From assembly GCF_022809315.2 (NCBI RefSeq), contig NZ_JAKZJU020000001.1, positions 1,773,001-1,837,000 on the forward strand: 64,000 bases of DNA, read 5' to 3'. The notes beneath the pieces are model-generated. The model saw only the letters and a list, made by a program, of their open reading frames with translations, had not been told where the DNA came from and did no database searches. Positions 51,084 through 60,204 of this stretch are shown here, one piece after another. Both the position numbers and the translations under genes were made by a program. How positions within the stretch are numbered: position 1 is the first letter of the stretch; each line of letters starts with the position of its first letter. The DNA is from Mesosutterella faecium (GTDB lineage: Bacteria > Pseudomonadota > Gammaproteobacteria > Burkholderiales > Burkholderiaceae_F).

Positions 51084-52685
51084 TCAGCCCTCGGTGTAGA
51101 CGAGCCTTCCCGCGTGGTAGAAGGAGGCGATCCGGACCGTGTCGAGAGCTTCCGGCTCTATCGCGAAGGGGTCGTCCGAGAGCACGCTGAAGTCCGCCTC
51201 AAACCCCGGGGCGATCATCCCCACGGGGTCTTCGAAGGAAAGGAGCTTTGCGGCCCCGCCCGTGTAGCGGTAGAGCGCCTCGCCCACGGAGACCGCCTGG
51301 TCCGGGTTGATCGAGACGCCGTTGTAGGTGCGGCGCAGCACCGCGGCCTTCACCGAAACGAACACGTTCTCCGGATCCATCCAGGTGGTGGCCGGAGCGT
51401 CGGAGGAAAGCGCGAAGGGCACGCCGCTCTCGACGAGCGAGCGCACCGGGTACATGCGCGCGAACACCTCGGGGACGAGCGCCTGCTCGTAGCCCTCGTA
51501 CTCGGCGAAGGCGAAGATGATCTGCGTGGTGAGGCCGTAGTTCACGGCCTGGCGGCGGATCTGCTCGAGCTGGCGCTTCGTGATGAGGGAGACGTGCTCG
51601 AGGCGGACGCTGGGAACCCGCTCGAGCCAGCCCTTCTTCCCTTCGAAGAAATCGACGATCCGCTGGATCGAGAGGTCGCCCATCACGTGGATCGAGACCT
51701 GAATCCCGTTTCGCTTCGCGTACTCGACCGCGGCCGCAAGCACGGGGAGCTCCAGCGTGCACATGCCGTGCGAGGAGCTGCCCTTGTAGGGCTCGTCCAC
51801 CCAGGCGGTCTGCCCGGAAATGGAGCCGTCGGCGAAAAGCTTGATGCCTTCCACGCGGATGCGGCCGGTCTTTTCATCCTCGGTGAGGTCGGGCATCCCT
51901 CTGGGGTCGTCGCCGCCCGTCCAGATGCGGTAGAGCCCGGCCTGCGTGTAGAGCCCCCGCCCGGCCGCCGCCCGGAAGACGCGGAGCGTGTCGGTCTCGC
52001 CCCCGGTTTTCGCCATCATCTCGGTGATCGCCGCATAGCCGCGCTCCCGGTAGTGCGGAGCGCACTCGGCCATCGCCCGCACGGCGTTCTCGAAGTCCGG
52101 GCGCTCGATCGCGCGCTGGATCAGGCGGTTCGCGGAGAGCTCGGTGAAGACGCCGTTCGGCTCCCCGTCGGGGTCGTGCCCGATTTTCCCGCCCTGGGGA
52201 TCGGGGGTGTCGCGCGTGATGCCGGCCAACTCAAGGGCCCGCGTGTTGCAGACCCCGGAGTGCACGTCGGAGCGCAGCAGGTAGACGGGCTGGGTGGTGC
52301 TCACGCGGTCCAGGTCGTGGCGCGTGGGCGTCCTGTGCTCGGCGAGCTTGCTCTCGTCGTGCCCCCAGCCCATGATCCAGTCATTCGGGCCGCGCCCGAA
52401 GTTCGGGTGCTTCCTGAGCGCCTCGAGGATCTCGGCGATGCTGTGCACCGCGGGGATCGTGCAGGGCACCGCGTGAATCGTCTGCGCGACGAGCAGCGGG
52501 TGCGTGTGCGCCTCGATGAAGCCCGGCACCACCGCGGCGCCGCCCAGGTCCACCGCGCCGGGCTCGGGCGCGCCCTCGAGCCTGCCCACCCAGGCGAAGC
52601 GCCCGTTCTTGATCCGGAAGGCGTCCGCGAACTTGTCCGGCCCCTCGCCGGTGAAAACCTTCGCATTGAAATAAAGGCTGTCCAT
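51084..52685 (-). CDS. Amidohydrolase-superfamily protein (YtcJ type)
   Basis: 533 residues. The zinc motif HTH is in FIEAHTHPLL, with further ligands in LHVMG-type and LSSDAP segments (here SIHVMGD, LEHVSL, ALSSDAP). The composite metal-binding barrel is typical of the amidohydrolase_3/YtcJ group, which hydrolyses N-formimidoyl, N-acyl or carbamoyl amides. No signal peptide, so cytoplasmic. It diverges from the LysE-type gene across 327 bases. Substrate not deduced. It ends 90 bases after the MATE gene. Confidence 0.8.
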   Translation of the reverse strand: MDSLYFNAKVFTGEGPDKFADAFRIKNGRFAWVGRLEGAPEPGAVDLGGAAVVPGFIEAHTHPLLVAQTIHAVPCTIPAVHSIAEILEALRKHPNFGRGPNDWIMGWGHDESKLAEHRTPTRHDLDRVSTTQPVYLLRSDVHSGVCNTRALELAGITRDTPDPQGGKIGHDPDGEPNGVFTELSANRLIQRAIERPDFENAVRAMAECAPHYRERGYAAITEMMAKTGGETDTLRVFRAAAGRGLYTQAGLYRIWTGGDDPRGMPDLTEDEKTGRIRVEGIKLFADGSISGQTAWVDEPYKGSSSHGMCTLELPVLAAAVEYAKRNGIQVSIHVMGDLSIQRIVDFFEGKKGWLERVPSVRLEHVSLITKRQLEQIRRQAVNYGLTTQIIFAFAEYEGYEQALVPEVFARMYPVRSLVESGVPFALSSDAPATTWMDPENVFVSVKAAVLRRTYNGVSINPDQAVSVGEALYRYTGGAAKLLSFEDPVGMIAPGFEADFSVLSDDPFAIEPEALDTVRIASFYHAGRLVYTEG

Positions 52686-53012
52686 TTATGCCCGTCCTCT
52701 TTTTTACGCTGCGGCAGAAAGACAAAAACACAGAAATTTGAATATAATCCCGTTGCGCTCAGGCCGCACGCGGCCTGGAACGCGCGTCAGATTGGAAGAC
52801 AGGAAAAAGCAGGTCTTTCCCTCTTTTGAATGCATTCAGTCCCAAGAGATCCCGCCCGCGGACCACGCCGGCAGCTCTTCTCCTGATGAATGCGTAAGAA
52901 CGGAGCGGAGCGGCCGGCGGTGAAAAGCGGTCGGGCGAGAAACCGAATCCGCTTTTTTTATTGTCCGCGGCCCTTCCGGGCGAAGACCGAAGGCCGCGAG
53001 GAGTCCTGTCCC
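52686..53012 (+). other. Divergent region and candidate structured leader of the LysE-type gene
   Basis: TATAAT at 52743-52748 is a good -10 element; no clear -35 is seen 17 bases upstream. The next 200 bases hold a perfect AGGCCGC-AC-GCGGCCT hairpin (52761-52776), GAAGAC/GTCTTTC pairing, a GCATTC/GAATGC long-range option, and a terminator at 52924-52959. This layout suggests regulated read-through into the exporter gene. No amino-acid-rich leader peptide was found. Confidence 0.45.
52924..52959 (+). terminator. Terminator in the LysE-type leader
   Basis: AAAGCGG pairs with CCGCTTT, with an inner CGG/CCG, then seven Ts (52953-52959). It lies 54 bases before the LysE-type start, well downstream of a TATAAT element. 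Confidence 0.7.
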
Positions 53013-53654
53013 ATGCTTGAAAATCTCGGCGTCGTCAACCTCTGGACCTACGCGCTCGGCGCGCTCGTGCTTGTGCTCATGCCCGGCCCCAACTCTCTTT
53101 TCGTTCTCAAAACGAGCGTGACCAAAGGCGCCCCCAGCGCCATGCAGGCCGCCTGCGCGGTCTTTCTGGGCGACGCCATCCTCATCGCCTGCGCGTTCCT
53201 CGGGATCGCCTCGATCCTGCAGGCCCACCCCGCGCTTTTCACCGCGGTGCGGTTCGCGGGCGCGGGCTACCTCGCCTGGCTGGGGCTTGGCGCGCTCGCG
53301 AGAACCATGAGGCGGCGCGGCCGCGCGCCGCAGGAGGGCGCCGCCCCGTCCTCCGGAGGGAAGGCTCCCTTTAAGACCGCGCTCCTTCTTTCCGTCACGA
53401 ACCCGAAGGCGATCCTCTTTTACGTCTCGTTTTTCGTCCAGTTCATCGACCCGGCCTACCCGAGACCCTGGGTGCCCTACCTCGTGCTCGCCTCGATTCT
53501 CGAGGCCTTCAGCGTGCTCTATATGAGCAGCCTCGCCTTCGCGGGCTCGAGGATCAGCCGTCTGGTCGCCGCCCGCCCCGGGCTCGGCCGGCTGGGCAGC
53601 GCGCTCGAAGGCTCCCTTTTCCTCGGGTTCGCGGGCAAGATCGCAAGCCTCTGA
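53013..53654 (+). CDS. LysE-family amino-acid exporter (LeuE-like)
   Basis: 213 residues from the ATG at 53013 (GCGAGGAGTCC upstream), near LeuE's 212. Five to six transmembrane helices. The family start is present: LVLMPGPNSLFVLKTSVTKG, where the PGPN motif is the hallmark, followed by AFLGIASILQ and the NPKAILFYVSFFVQF motif of the second half. Exporters of this family expel lysine, leucine, homoserine or related compounds. A terminator in its leader suggests attenuation or a riboswitch, which would link export to an intracellular ligand. Confidence 0.85.
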   Translation: MLENLGVVNLWTYALGALVLVLMPGPNSLFVLKTSVTKGAPSAMQAACAVFLGDAILIACAFLGIASILQAHPALFTAVRFAGAGYLAWLGLGALARTMRRRGRAPQEGAAPSSGGKAPFKTALLLSVTNPKAILFYVSFFVQFIDPAYPRPWVPYLVLASILEAFSVLYMSSLAFAGSRISRLVAARPGLGRLGSALEGSLFLGFAGKIASL

Positions 53655-53686
53655 AAGCCGCGCGCAATCCGGAGCCCCGACAGTTT

Positions 53687-53725
53687 AAGAGCCGCCTTCC
53701 CCGGCAAGGGAAAGGCGGCTCTTTC
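53687..53725 (+). terminator. Terminator of the LysE-type gene
   Basis: AAGAGCCGCCTT (53687-53698) and AAGGCGGCTCTT (53712-53723) form a perfect 12-bp stem with a 13-base loop, then TCTGACTTTC. Confidence 0.75.
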
Positions 53726-53808
53726 TGACTTTCAAAAGCCTTCAGGCGGGGAGCGGCCGGGAGGAGTTCCTTTCGGCCGCCTGCCCCGCGGCAGGCTTTA
53801 CGCCCCCA

Positions 53809-54927
53809 TTAGAAGCGGTGCACCAGGCCCACCATGACGGAGGTCGCGTTCGGGGTCTGATCCTTCAGATCGTCCTTTTCCTGAGCGTAGGTCGCAGCGC
53901 CGTAGACATTGGTGCGCTTCGAGAACGGATAGGTGTAGGCGAGGCCCACGCCAAAGCGCTTGTACTCCTCGTCGCCCTTCACGCCCTCGGCGTCGCGGTA
54001 GCCCACCTGAGCGAGGAAGTTGCCGCCGAAGGCGGGCACCTTGGCGCCAACCGACACGCCCCAGCCTTCGTAGCCCTCATTGGCGAGCGTGGCGGTGTGC
54101 TTCACGTCGCCCAGCGTGAGGTTGGCGAGGCCCTTGCGCACGATCGCCTGGTTGTCGAAGTAGTTGGCCTGCGCGTAAAGGGTCATGAAGCCGAAGTTGT
54201 AGTTGCCGCCGAGCAGGATGCTGTAGCCGTTGTCGGTGTTGGCGGTGTTGCCGCTGTTCTTCCACATCGTGTAGTCAGCGAGCAGCACGCCGTGGAAGGC
54301 ACCGGCCTTGTAGTTGAGGCCCAGGGCTGCGTAGCGGTCGGCAGAGGCCTTGTTCTCAACGCCGGTGGTGTTGGAGACCTGGTCGGTCTTGAAGGAGTAC
54401 TCGGCCGTGAGGCTCAGGCCGCCGACCGCGGGGGTGCGGTAGGCGATCGTGTTGTCGGTGCGGCCCCAGTCGGTGCCGGTGAAGTACTCGACGCCCGCGT
54501 CGCCGTAGAGGACGCCAAACGGGGTGACCGCAGAGCCCATGGCGATGGAGCCCGCGGTGCTCGTCACCTTGCCCAGGCGCCCGGCGTAGAGCGTGCCGTA
54601 GGAGCCCGAGACGTTCACGGAAGCTTCACGGCCGAAGAGACGGCTCATCGTCTGCGTGCCGTCGTCGGTGTTCATGCCCGACTCCAGCGTGAAGCCCACC
54701 TTCACGCCGTTGCCGAGGTCCTCAGAACCGCGCAGACCCCAGCGGGAGCCGGCGGCCTGGCTGCTCTTCATCGAGAAGGTGTCGGTGGAGTCCGTGCCGT
54801 CGTCGGCGCGGTAGTGGGTGTAGTTCACGCCCGTGTCGATCAGGCCGTAGAGCGTGACCGAGGGGGCAGCGTAGGCCGAAGTGGCGAAAGCGCCCGCGAG
54901 GACGGCCGCAACGAGAGACTTTTTCAT
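53809..54927 (-). CDS. Outer-membrane porin (Gram-negative general porin family)
   Basis: 372 residues. Sec signal KKSLVAAVLAGAFATSAYA, then APSVTLYGLIDTGVNY, the first beta-strand typical of betaproteobacterial porins. The chain ends in VGLVHRF, with the terminal phenylalanine used by BAM. The gene has strong codon bias and a good AGGAG site, so it is likely abundant. A second, more divergent porin is encoded at 27.1-28.2 kb. Confidence 0.9.
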   Translation of the reverse strand: MKKSLVAAVLAGAFATSAYAAPSVTLYGLIDTGVNYTHYRADDGTDSTDTFSMKSSQAAGSRWGLRGSEDLGNGVKVGFTLESGMNTDDGTQTMSRLFGREASVNVSGSYGTLYAGRLGKVTSTAGSIAMGSAVTPFGVLYGDAGVEYFTGTDWGRTDNTIAYRTPAVGGLSLTAEYSFKTDQVSNTTGVENKASADRYAALGLNYKAGAFHGVLLADYTMWKNSGNTANTDNGYSILLGGNYNFGFMTLYAQANYFDNQAIVRKGLANLTLGDVKHTATLANEGYEGWGVSVGAKVPAFGGNFLAQVGYRDAEGVKGDEEYKRFGVGLAYTYPFSKRTNVYGAATYAQEKDDLKDQTPNATSVMVGLVHRF

Positions 54928-55295
54928 TTTTTCTCCTTCGTGATGATCTGTAAAACTTGTAGATCGAAACCAGGGCCGCCGCTGAGGATGACAGCCCTGG
55001 AAACATTCGGATCATACCCACTTATTGATTGCGCACAAAGGCAGTGTTGTTTTTACGCAACACACTTTTACCTATTTTTTCTCTTTTTTCTCAATACAGT
55101 TAGATGAGTGTCCTTCCGATGAAGCGGCTTTAAATGTAAATTTCCATAAATACCTATTTGGTAGTATTTTTAAGCCCGCGCTCTTCTTTATAATCACATC
55201 TGTTTCAGTTTGCGCACTGTACCCCCGGGGCACAGAGGCAGATTTCAACCGGCGGGCTCTTTCGCTGCAAAGAGGCCGCCTCCAATAGTGGAGAG
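54928..55295 (+). promoter_or_regulatory. Divergent AT-rich promoter region between porin and fumarate reductase
   Basis: A TATAAT at 55189-55194 is a probable -10 element for the flavoprotein gene, 102 bases upstream of its start; no good -35 is seen. GTGTTG and CAACAC, separated by 8 bases near 55042, form a small hairpin in the porin direction. No gene is seen in the region. Confidence 0.5.
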
Positions 55296-56714
55296 ATGAT
55301 GAAGAAGATTGTTCTTGCTTTAGCCGTTGCTGCGGCTTTCGGCACCGCGAACGCGGCCCAGAATGTGAACACCGATGTGGTCGTGGTCGGCGCGGGCGGC
55401 GCGGGCCTTGCTTCCGCGGTCGAGGCCCACGACCTCGGCGCCAAGGTGATCGTGGTCGAGAAGATGGCCTTCCCGGGCGGCAACACGACGCGCGCCGCCG
55501 GCGGCCTGAACGCTGCCGCGACGCCCCTGCAGCAGGCCAAGGGCATCTACGACACCCCCGAAATCATGTTCTACGACACGATGAAGGGCGGCCACTGGAA
55601 AAACAATCCGGACCTCGTCCGTACTCTGGCCGAGCACGCGAAGGACTCCGTCGACTGGCTGCTCGCCCTGGGCGGCGACTTCCATGACGTGGGCCTCATG
55701 GCCGGCGCGACCCGTCCCCGCACGCACCGCCCGACCGGCGGCGCCCTGGTGGGACCGGAGGTGATCCGCACGCTCTACACCGCCGCTGAAAACCGCAAGA
55801 TCGACATCCGCGTGAACACCCGCGCCGAGTCGATCAACAAGGCGAACGGCAAGGTGACCGGCATCACCGTGAAGGGTCCGGACGGCGAGTACACGATCAA
55901 CGCGAAGGCCGTGGTGATCGCGGCCGGCGGCTTCGGCGCGAACAACGCGATGGTCGCCTCCTACGTGCCGCGCCTGAAGGGCTTCTCCACCACGAACCAT
56001 CCCGGCGCGACCGGCGACGGCCTGAAGATGGCTGAAAAGGCGGGCGCTGCCCTGATCGACATGACCGAAATCCAGACCCACCCGACCGTGGTTCCGGGTG
56101 ACGGCACGATGATCACCGAGGCCGTGCGCGGCAACGGCGCCATCCTCGTCAACAACGAGGGCAAGCGCTTCTACAACGAGCTCGAGACCCGCGACAAGGT
56201 TTCCGCCGCGATCCTCAAGCAGCCCGGCAAGACCGCCTGGCTCTTCTTCGACTCCGACATGCAGAAGTCCCTGAAGGCGACCAACGGCTACATCAAGCAG
56301 AAGTACTGCCTGAGCGCCAACACGCTCGATGAGCTCGCCGCCAAGATGAAGGTCCCGGCCGCCGCCCTCAAGGCGACGCTCAAGGACTACGGCGCCGCCG
56401 TGGCCGCGAAGAGCGACAAGCAGTTCGGCCGCGAGAACCTTCCGCGCGCCCTCAACAAGGCCCCGTTCTACGCGATCACCATCACCCCGGCCGTGCACCA
56501 CACGATGGGCGGCGTGAAGATCGACACGAAGACCCAGGTCTATGACACCACCGGGCGCGTGATTCCGGGCCTCTTCGCCGCGGGCGAAGTGACCGGCGGC
56601 GTGCACGGCGGCAACCGCCTCGGCGGCAACGCCCAGGCCGACATCGTGACCTTCGGCCACATCGCGGGCCAGCAGGCCTACATCTACAGCCGCACCTCGC
56701 AGCTGAAGAAGTAA
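55296..56714 (+). CDS. Sec-exported fumarate reductase flavoprotein (flavocytochrome c FAD subunit)
   Basis: 472 residues with a Sec signal (KKIVLALAVAAAFGTANA). The FAD site is VVVVGAGGAGLASAVEA. The catalytic residues expected of Fcc3-type fumarate reductases are present: QTHPT, GKRFYNELETRD with the proton-relay arginine, HHTMGG and GGNRLGGNA. There is no heme domain, so electrons must come from a separate carrier. It should convert fumarate to succinate in the periplasm. It is strongly codon biased, suggesting high expression. A second ATG at 55299 is possible. Confidence 0.9.
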   Translation: MMKKIVLALAVAAAFGTANAAQNVNTDVVVVGAGGAGLASAVEAHDLGAKVIVVEKMAFPGGNTTRAAGGLNAAATPLQQAKGIYDTPEIMFYDTMKGGHWKNNPDLVRTLAEHAKDSVDWLLALGGDFHDVGLMAGATRPRTHRPTGGALVGPEVIRTLYTAAENRKIDIRVNTRAESINKANGKVTGITVKGPDGEYTINAKAVVIAAGGFGANNAMVASYVPRLKGFSTTNHPGATGDGLKMAEKAGAALIDMTEIQTHPTVVPGDGTMITEAVRGNGAILVNNEGKRFYNELETRDKVSAAILKQPGKTAWLFFDSDMQKSLKATNGYIKQKYCLSANTLDELAAKMKVPAAALKATLKDYGAAVAAKSDKQFGRENLPRALNKAPFYAITITPAVHHTMGGVKIDTKTQVYDTTGRVIPGLFAAGEVTGGVHGGNRLGGNAQADIVTFGHIAGQQAYIYSRTSQLKK

Positions 56715-56768
56715 GACCAGGAACTCCCTGCGGGCGCTCTCTCTGGAGGGCGTCCGCAGGGACTCTCC

Positions 56769-56805
56769 AAAGGGGCGCGCCGGATCCTTCCGGGGCGCCC
56801 CTTTT
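56769..56805 (+). terminator. Terminator after the fumarate reductase gene
   Basis: AAAGGGGCGC and GCGCCCCTTTT form a stem with 16 bases between them. It is preceded by a GTCC/GGAC-type hairpin (56727-56765). Confidence 0.7.
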
Positions 56806-56984
56806 CCATTGGGCCCGGAAGCCGCCCTTCCGCTTGGGAAAGAGCCTCCCGCCCGGTAACAGTCCTGTGAGTTCGGAACAGCCGCTTCTATGGGAAAGCG
56901 AGCCTGAAGGAAAGCTCCGGCCGGCGCGGTCTCAGGCATAGAATCCCCCCTATCGAAACCACCTGCTTAGAAAAGGAGTCTGTC

Positions 56985-57332
56985 ATGAAGATTGCCGTTC
57001 CCGTCGAAGGCGAAGAGATTTTCCAGCATTTCGGCCGCGCCCCGGCCTTCAAGGTCTACGAGGTTGAAAACGGTGCCGTGAAGGCCTCGTCCCTCGTCGC
57101 CTCCCAGGGCACGGGCCACACCGCAAAGTCCGCGGACCTCGCGGCCGTGAAGCCCGACGTGGTGATCTGCGGCGGCATCGGCACCGGAGCCGTCGCCGCG
57201 GTCGAGTCCTCGGGCGCGAAGCTCGTGGCCGGGGCCTCAGGCCGGGCCGACGACGCCGTGAGCGCCTACCTCGCCGGGCGGCTCGAGAACCGGGAAGACG
57301 CCGTCCACGCGTGCGGCTGCGGCTGCCACTGA
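56985..57332 (+). CDS. NifB/NifX-type (dinitrogenase iron-molybdenum cofactor family) small protein
   Basis: 115 residues, single domain: MKIAVPVEGEEIFQHFGRAPAFKVYEVENG and a later GIGTGAVAAVESSGAKLVAG. The C-terminal CGCGCH could bind metal. The domain occurs in nitrogenase cofactor proteins but also in many non-diazotrophs as a small metal- or cluster-handling protein. No nif genes are present, so nitrogen fixation is not implied. GAAAAGGAGTC precedes the ATG. Confidence 0.78.
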   Translation: MKIAVPVEGEEIFQHFGRAPAFKVYEVENGAVKASSLVASQGTGHTAKSADLAAVKPDVVICGGIGTGAVAAVESSGAKLVAGASGRADDAVSAYLAGRLENREDAVHACGCGCH

Positions 57333-57346
57333 TCTTTTCAAAGTCT

Positions 57347-57366
57347 TAAAAGCCCCGGGGCTTTTT
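57347..57366. terminator. Palindromic terminator after the NifX-like gene
   Basis: AAAAGCCCC and GGGGCTTTT form a continuous palindrome with little or no loop, then TTCAGC. It can act in both directions. Confidence 0.6.
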
Positions 57367-57491
57367 CAGCGCTCCCGGCTCACCGCTTCTCCTAAAAGGC
57401 GCGGCGCTTCCCAGCCGCGTGCGTCAAGGGAGCCTCGGCCGGGAGTTTTTTGCGTTTAAAGAACATCACCAATTGGGAGGGCAACTGCCCC

Positions 57492-58415
57492 ATGCATTCT
57501 TTATTTGGCCGGGCCAGGAGGCTTGTGCAGGGGGTGCTGGCTCTTTGCAGCCTGTCCGCCCTCTTCTCCGCCCCCGGGGCCGCCCTGGGCTCGGCGGTTC
57601 CCGACCGGTATGAGACCGCCGTGAAGACGCAGGCGCCCCTGGAGCAGAAATATCTCCGGCCAGGGCCTTTTCCCACGGCAAACCTAGAGCATCCGGTCCC
57701 TGAGAAATGGAAGAAGTACATCGTCTGGTATCCGGCCGGCCTCGCTGAAGCGGAGAAAGCCCGCCCGGTTCTCGTCCTATGCAACGGAACAGGCGTGCGC
57801 GCCTCGAGCGCCGCGGCCATGATGAGGCATTTCGCCTCCTGGGGCTTCATTATCCTCGGCAGCGAGGACGAGAACTCCTGGGAAGGTCTGTCCGCACAGA
57901 AGAGCCTCGAGTGGCTGCTCGCGGAAAACGAGAGGAAGGGCAGCGTTTTCTACCGCCGCGTCGACCGGAAAGCGGTCGGCGCCTTCGGACACTCCCAGGG
58001 AGGCGTGGGCGCCGTCAACGCCGTAACGGTCCAGCCCGGCCGCCGGCTTTACAAGGCGGCCGCAGTCGAGTCGCCCACCGGGCTGCCCCTGGCCCGGAAC
58101 CTCAAATGGACCTATGCCCCTGAGAAGGTGGAGATCCCGGTCTTCTACCTCGCGGGCAGCGGATTCTTCGACAGCCGGATCATCATCCCGCCCCAGGAGC
58201 TGCTGCGCCTTTTCGAGCTTTCCTCCCGAAGCCCCTTCAGAGTCATGGCCATTCGCAGGGAGTCCGACCACGGAGAGATGCTCTACAAAGCCGACGGCTA
58301 CGTGACCGCCTGGTTCCTCTACTGGCTGCAGGGCGACAAGGCGGCCGGCGCCGTGTTCAGAAAAGGAGGCGAGCTAGCCCGTAATCCGCTCTACGAGAAG
58401 GTGAGGATCGAATAG
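57492..58415 (+). CDS. Exported alpha/beta-hydrolase
   Basis: 307 residues from the ATG at 57492, preceded by GGGAGGG. A TTG at 57450 (GGGAG upstream) would add 14 residues. A signal peptide (LFGRARRLVQGVLALCSLSALF) suggests export. The nucleophile is Ser168 in GAFGHSQGG, with VLVLCNGTG as the oxyanion region and the later SDHGEMLYKADG holding the likely histidine. It resembles chlorophyllase-like or dienelactone-hydrolase-like exported esterases. Substrate unknown. Confidence 0.75.
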   Translation: MHSLFGRARRLVQGVLALCSLSALFSAPGAALGSAVPDRYETAVKTQAPLEQKYLRPGPFPTANLEHPVPEKWKKYIVWYPAGLAEAEKARPVLVLCNGTGVRASSAAAMMRHFASWGFIILGSEDENSWEGLSAQKSLEWLLAENERKGSVFYRRVDRKAVGAFGHSQGGVGAVNAVTVQPGRRLYKAAAVESPTGLPLARNLKWTYAPEKVEIPVFYLAGSGFFDSRIIIPPQELLRLFELSSRSPFRVMAIRRESDHGEMLYKADGYVTAWFLYWLQGDKAAGAVFRKGGELARNPLYEKVRIE

Positions 58416-58554
58416 GATTACACGGCTTCTCTCCGCCCGGGGGCAGGCGGGGCGACCCCGTATTTTTTCCTCCCGGCGCGTCCTGCGGCCCCCAAAAGGA
58501 TGCTGGGGCGCCGCATCTGAAAGGCATCGCCCCCGGCCCGCCTGCACCTCCTTT

Positions 58555-60042
58555 TTACGCGCAGAGCGCCGTGAAGTCTTTCTCCAGCCGGCTCTCGGCC
58601 GCCTGCAGCTTCGACTCGACCCCGCCCGTCCAGGCCTCGTCGGCCTGAAGGCGCTCCCGGGCTCCCTTCGAGAGCCGCTCGAGCTCCGGGGCCTGCGGGC
58701 CGCCCTCGGTGCGCCGTCCCTCGACGATCGCACGGGGGTCGAGCGTCTCCCGAAAGTCCTTCTCGCCAAAGGGGAACTCTTTCGGAATGCCGGCAAGCCC
58801 CTCTTTTTCAACCATGCCCTCGTAGACCGCCTTCGCTTCCGAGTAGCTCAGCGTGAGCGGCGTGAGCGACCTCTGCCTCGCGTAGGTGACCAGTTCGCTC
58901 GCGAACCTGTGGCCCTCCCTGAAGGGGATGCCGAAGCGCTGCATCATCACGTCGGCGATGTTCTGCGAGGCGGTCCAGTCGAGGTTGAGCTCCTCGAGCG
59001 CACGCTCCGCGTTCACGCGCAGCAGCCCCAGCACCCCGGCGAAGGCCTCGAGCACACGCGCCGCGTCAGCGAGGATCGTGCGGTTAAGCTGCTCGTCCTT
59101 CACGTCGTACATGCCGGGGGCGAGGTCGTGCGCGCGGAAAAGGATGGAGGAGACGCGGCCGAGGACCTCGTTTGCGTCGCGCCGGACGTCGATCAGGCTG
59201 CCCGGGTTCCGTTTCTGCGGCATGGCCGAGGAGGCGTAGGTGCTCGTCACGAGGATCCAGGGGCGGGGCTGCGCGTACTGCGTCATCACGTCCTGAATGA
59301 ACTGGGTGACGTGAAGCAGCGGTCCGGCGAGCTTGAGCCCCGCCTCGACCGGCACGTCCACCGCCGAAATCTGCCCCGCGTCGTAGGCGTTGTCCACGAT
59401 GCCGTCAAAGCCCAGGTACGAGGCCATCGCGCGGCGGTCGAGCGGCCAGGGCGTGCCGTTGAGCACCGTGGTGCCCATGGGCGAGAGGTTGAGCCGGGCC
59501 CAGAACTCGCGCAGGCTGTCGAAATCGCGCCTGAAGCCCTCAAGGTGCCCGAGCCAGGCGTGTGCGAGGCTGTCGGGCTGGGCGGCCACGCCGTTCGTGT
59601 AGCAGGGGACGATCGTCGAGCGGTTTTCATCGCAGAGCCGCAGCAGCGCCGCGCGCACGCGGTTGAGCGCCTTCATCAGCGCAAGCGTCTCGTCGCGGAT
59701 CATCGCCCGCTGGAAGGTCGCGTGCATGTCCTGGGAGGAGCGGCCCGCGTGCATCAGCGTCACCTCGATCCCGGCCTCGGCCACAAGCAGCGGCTCGTAG
59801 CGCACGTACATCCGGGGCCGCGGGCTGCCGGGCTTCGCGGCCCGCGCGATCACGCGCTTCAGGGCCCGGCACCAGGCGGGCACCTTCGAGCGGTCGAGGA
59901 GCCCGAGCCGCGTGTTGACGACAAAAGTCGCCTTGTTGATCTGCGAGAGCCAGAAAAACTCGTCCCGGGGCGGCTCGCCGCTCCAGGGCTCGAGATCGGA
60001 GAGCCGGCCGGCCTCGCCGGTTGAAGGAACACCTAACGCCAT
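58555..60042 (-). CDS. Argininosuccinate lyase-like enzyme (aspartase/fumarase superfamily)
   Basis: 495 residues from the ATG at 60042 (AGGAGAATTGACA upstream). The three family regions are visible: HAGRSSQD (aligning with the ASL HTGRSRND region), PCYTNGVAAQPDS, and the signature SSAMPQKRNPGSL near residue 275, followed by the ASL C-terminal domain. True ArgH is usually about 460 residues with stricter motifs, and no arginine genes are nearby. It would release fumarate from an N-substituted aspartate-like substrate. It is divergent from a LysR gene and near dcuC. Confidence 0.8.
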   Translation of the reverse strand: MALGVPSTGEAGRLSDLEPWSGEPPRDEFFWLSQINKATFVVNTRLGLLDRSKVPAWCRALKRVIARAAKPGSPRPRMYVRYEPLLVAEAGIEVTLMHAGRSSQDMHATFQRAMIRDETLALMKALNRVRAALLRLCDENRSTIVPCYTNGVAAQPDSLAHAWLGHLEGFRRDFDSLREFWARLNLSPMGTTVLNGTPWPLDRRAMASYLGFDGIVDNAYDAGQISAVDVPVEAGLKLAGPLLHVTQFIQDVMTQYAQPRPWILVTSTYASSAMPQKRNPGSLIDVRRDANEVLGRVSSILFRAHDLAPGMYDVKDEQLNRTILADAARVLEAFAGVLGLLRVNAERALEELNLDWTASQNIADVMMQRFGIPFREGHRFASELVTYARQRSLTPLTLSYSEAKAVYEGMVEKEGLAGIPKEFPFGEKDFRETLDPRAIVEGRRTEGGPQAPELERLSKGARERLQADEAWTGGVESKLQAAESRLEKDFTALCA

Positions 60043-60204
60043 TGTCAATTCTCCTGGATACGTTGGACAAGCCGCCCCGCCGAAGGGGACAGCGCGGCAT
60101 CAGTATGCGGCCTTTTGCTTTTGTTCTGAAGGTCAATAAAAACAAAAATAAATTATCATTAATGGCAAATCAACCCCGGACATCGGTAAGGAGCCTCCCC
60201 CGCT

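Noticed and set aside
56985..57332. Nitrogen-fixation context for the NifX-like gene
   Set aside because: The domain is common outside nitrogen fixers and no other nif gene is present.
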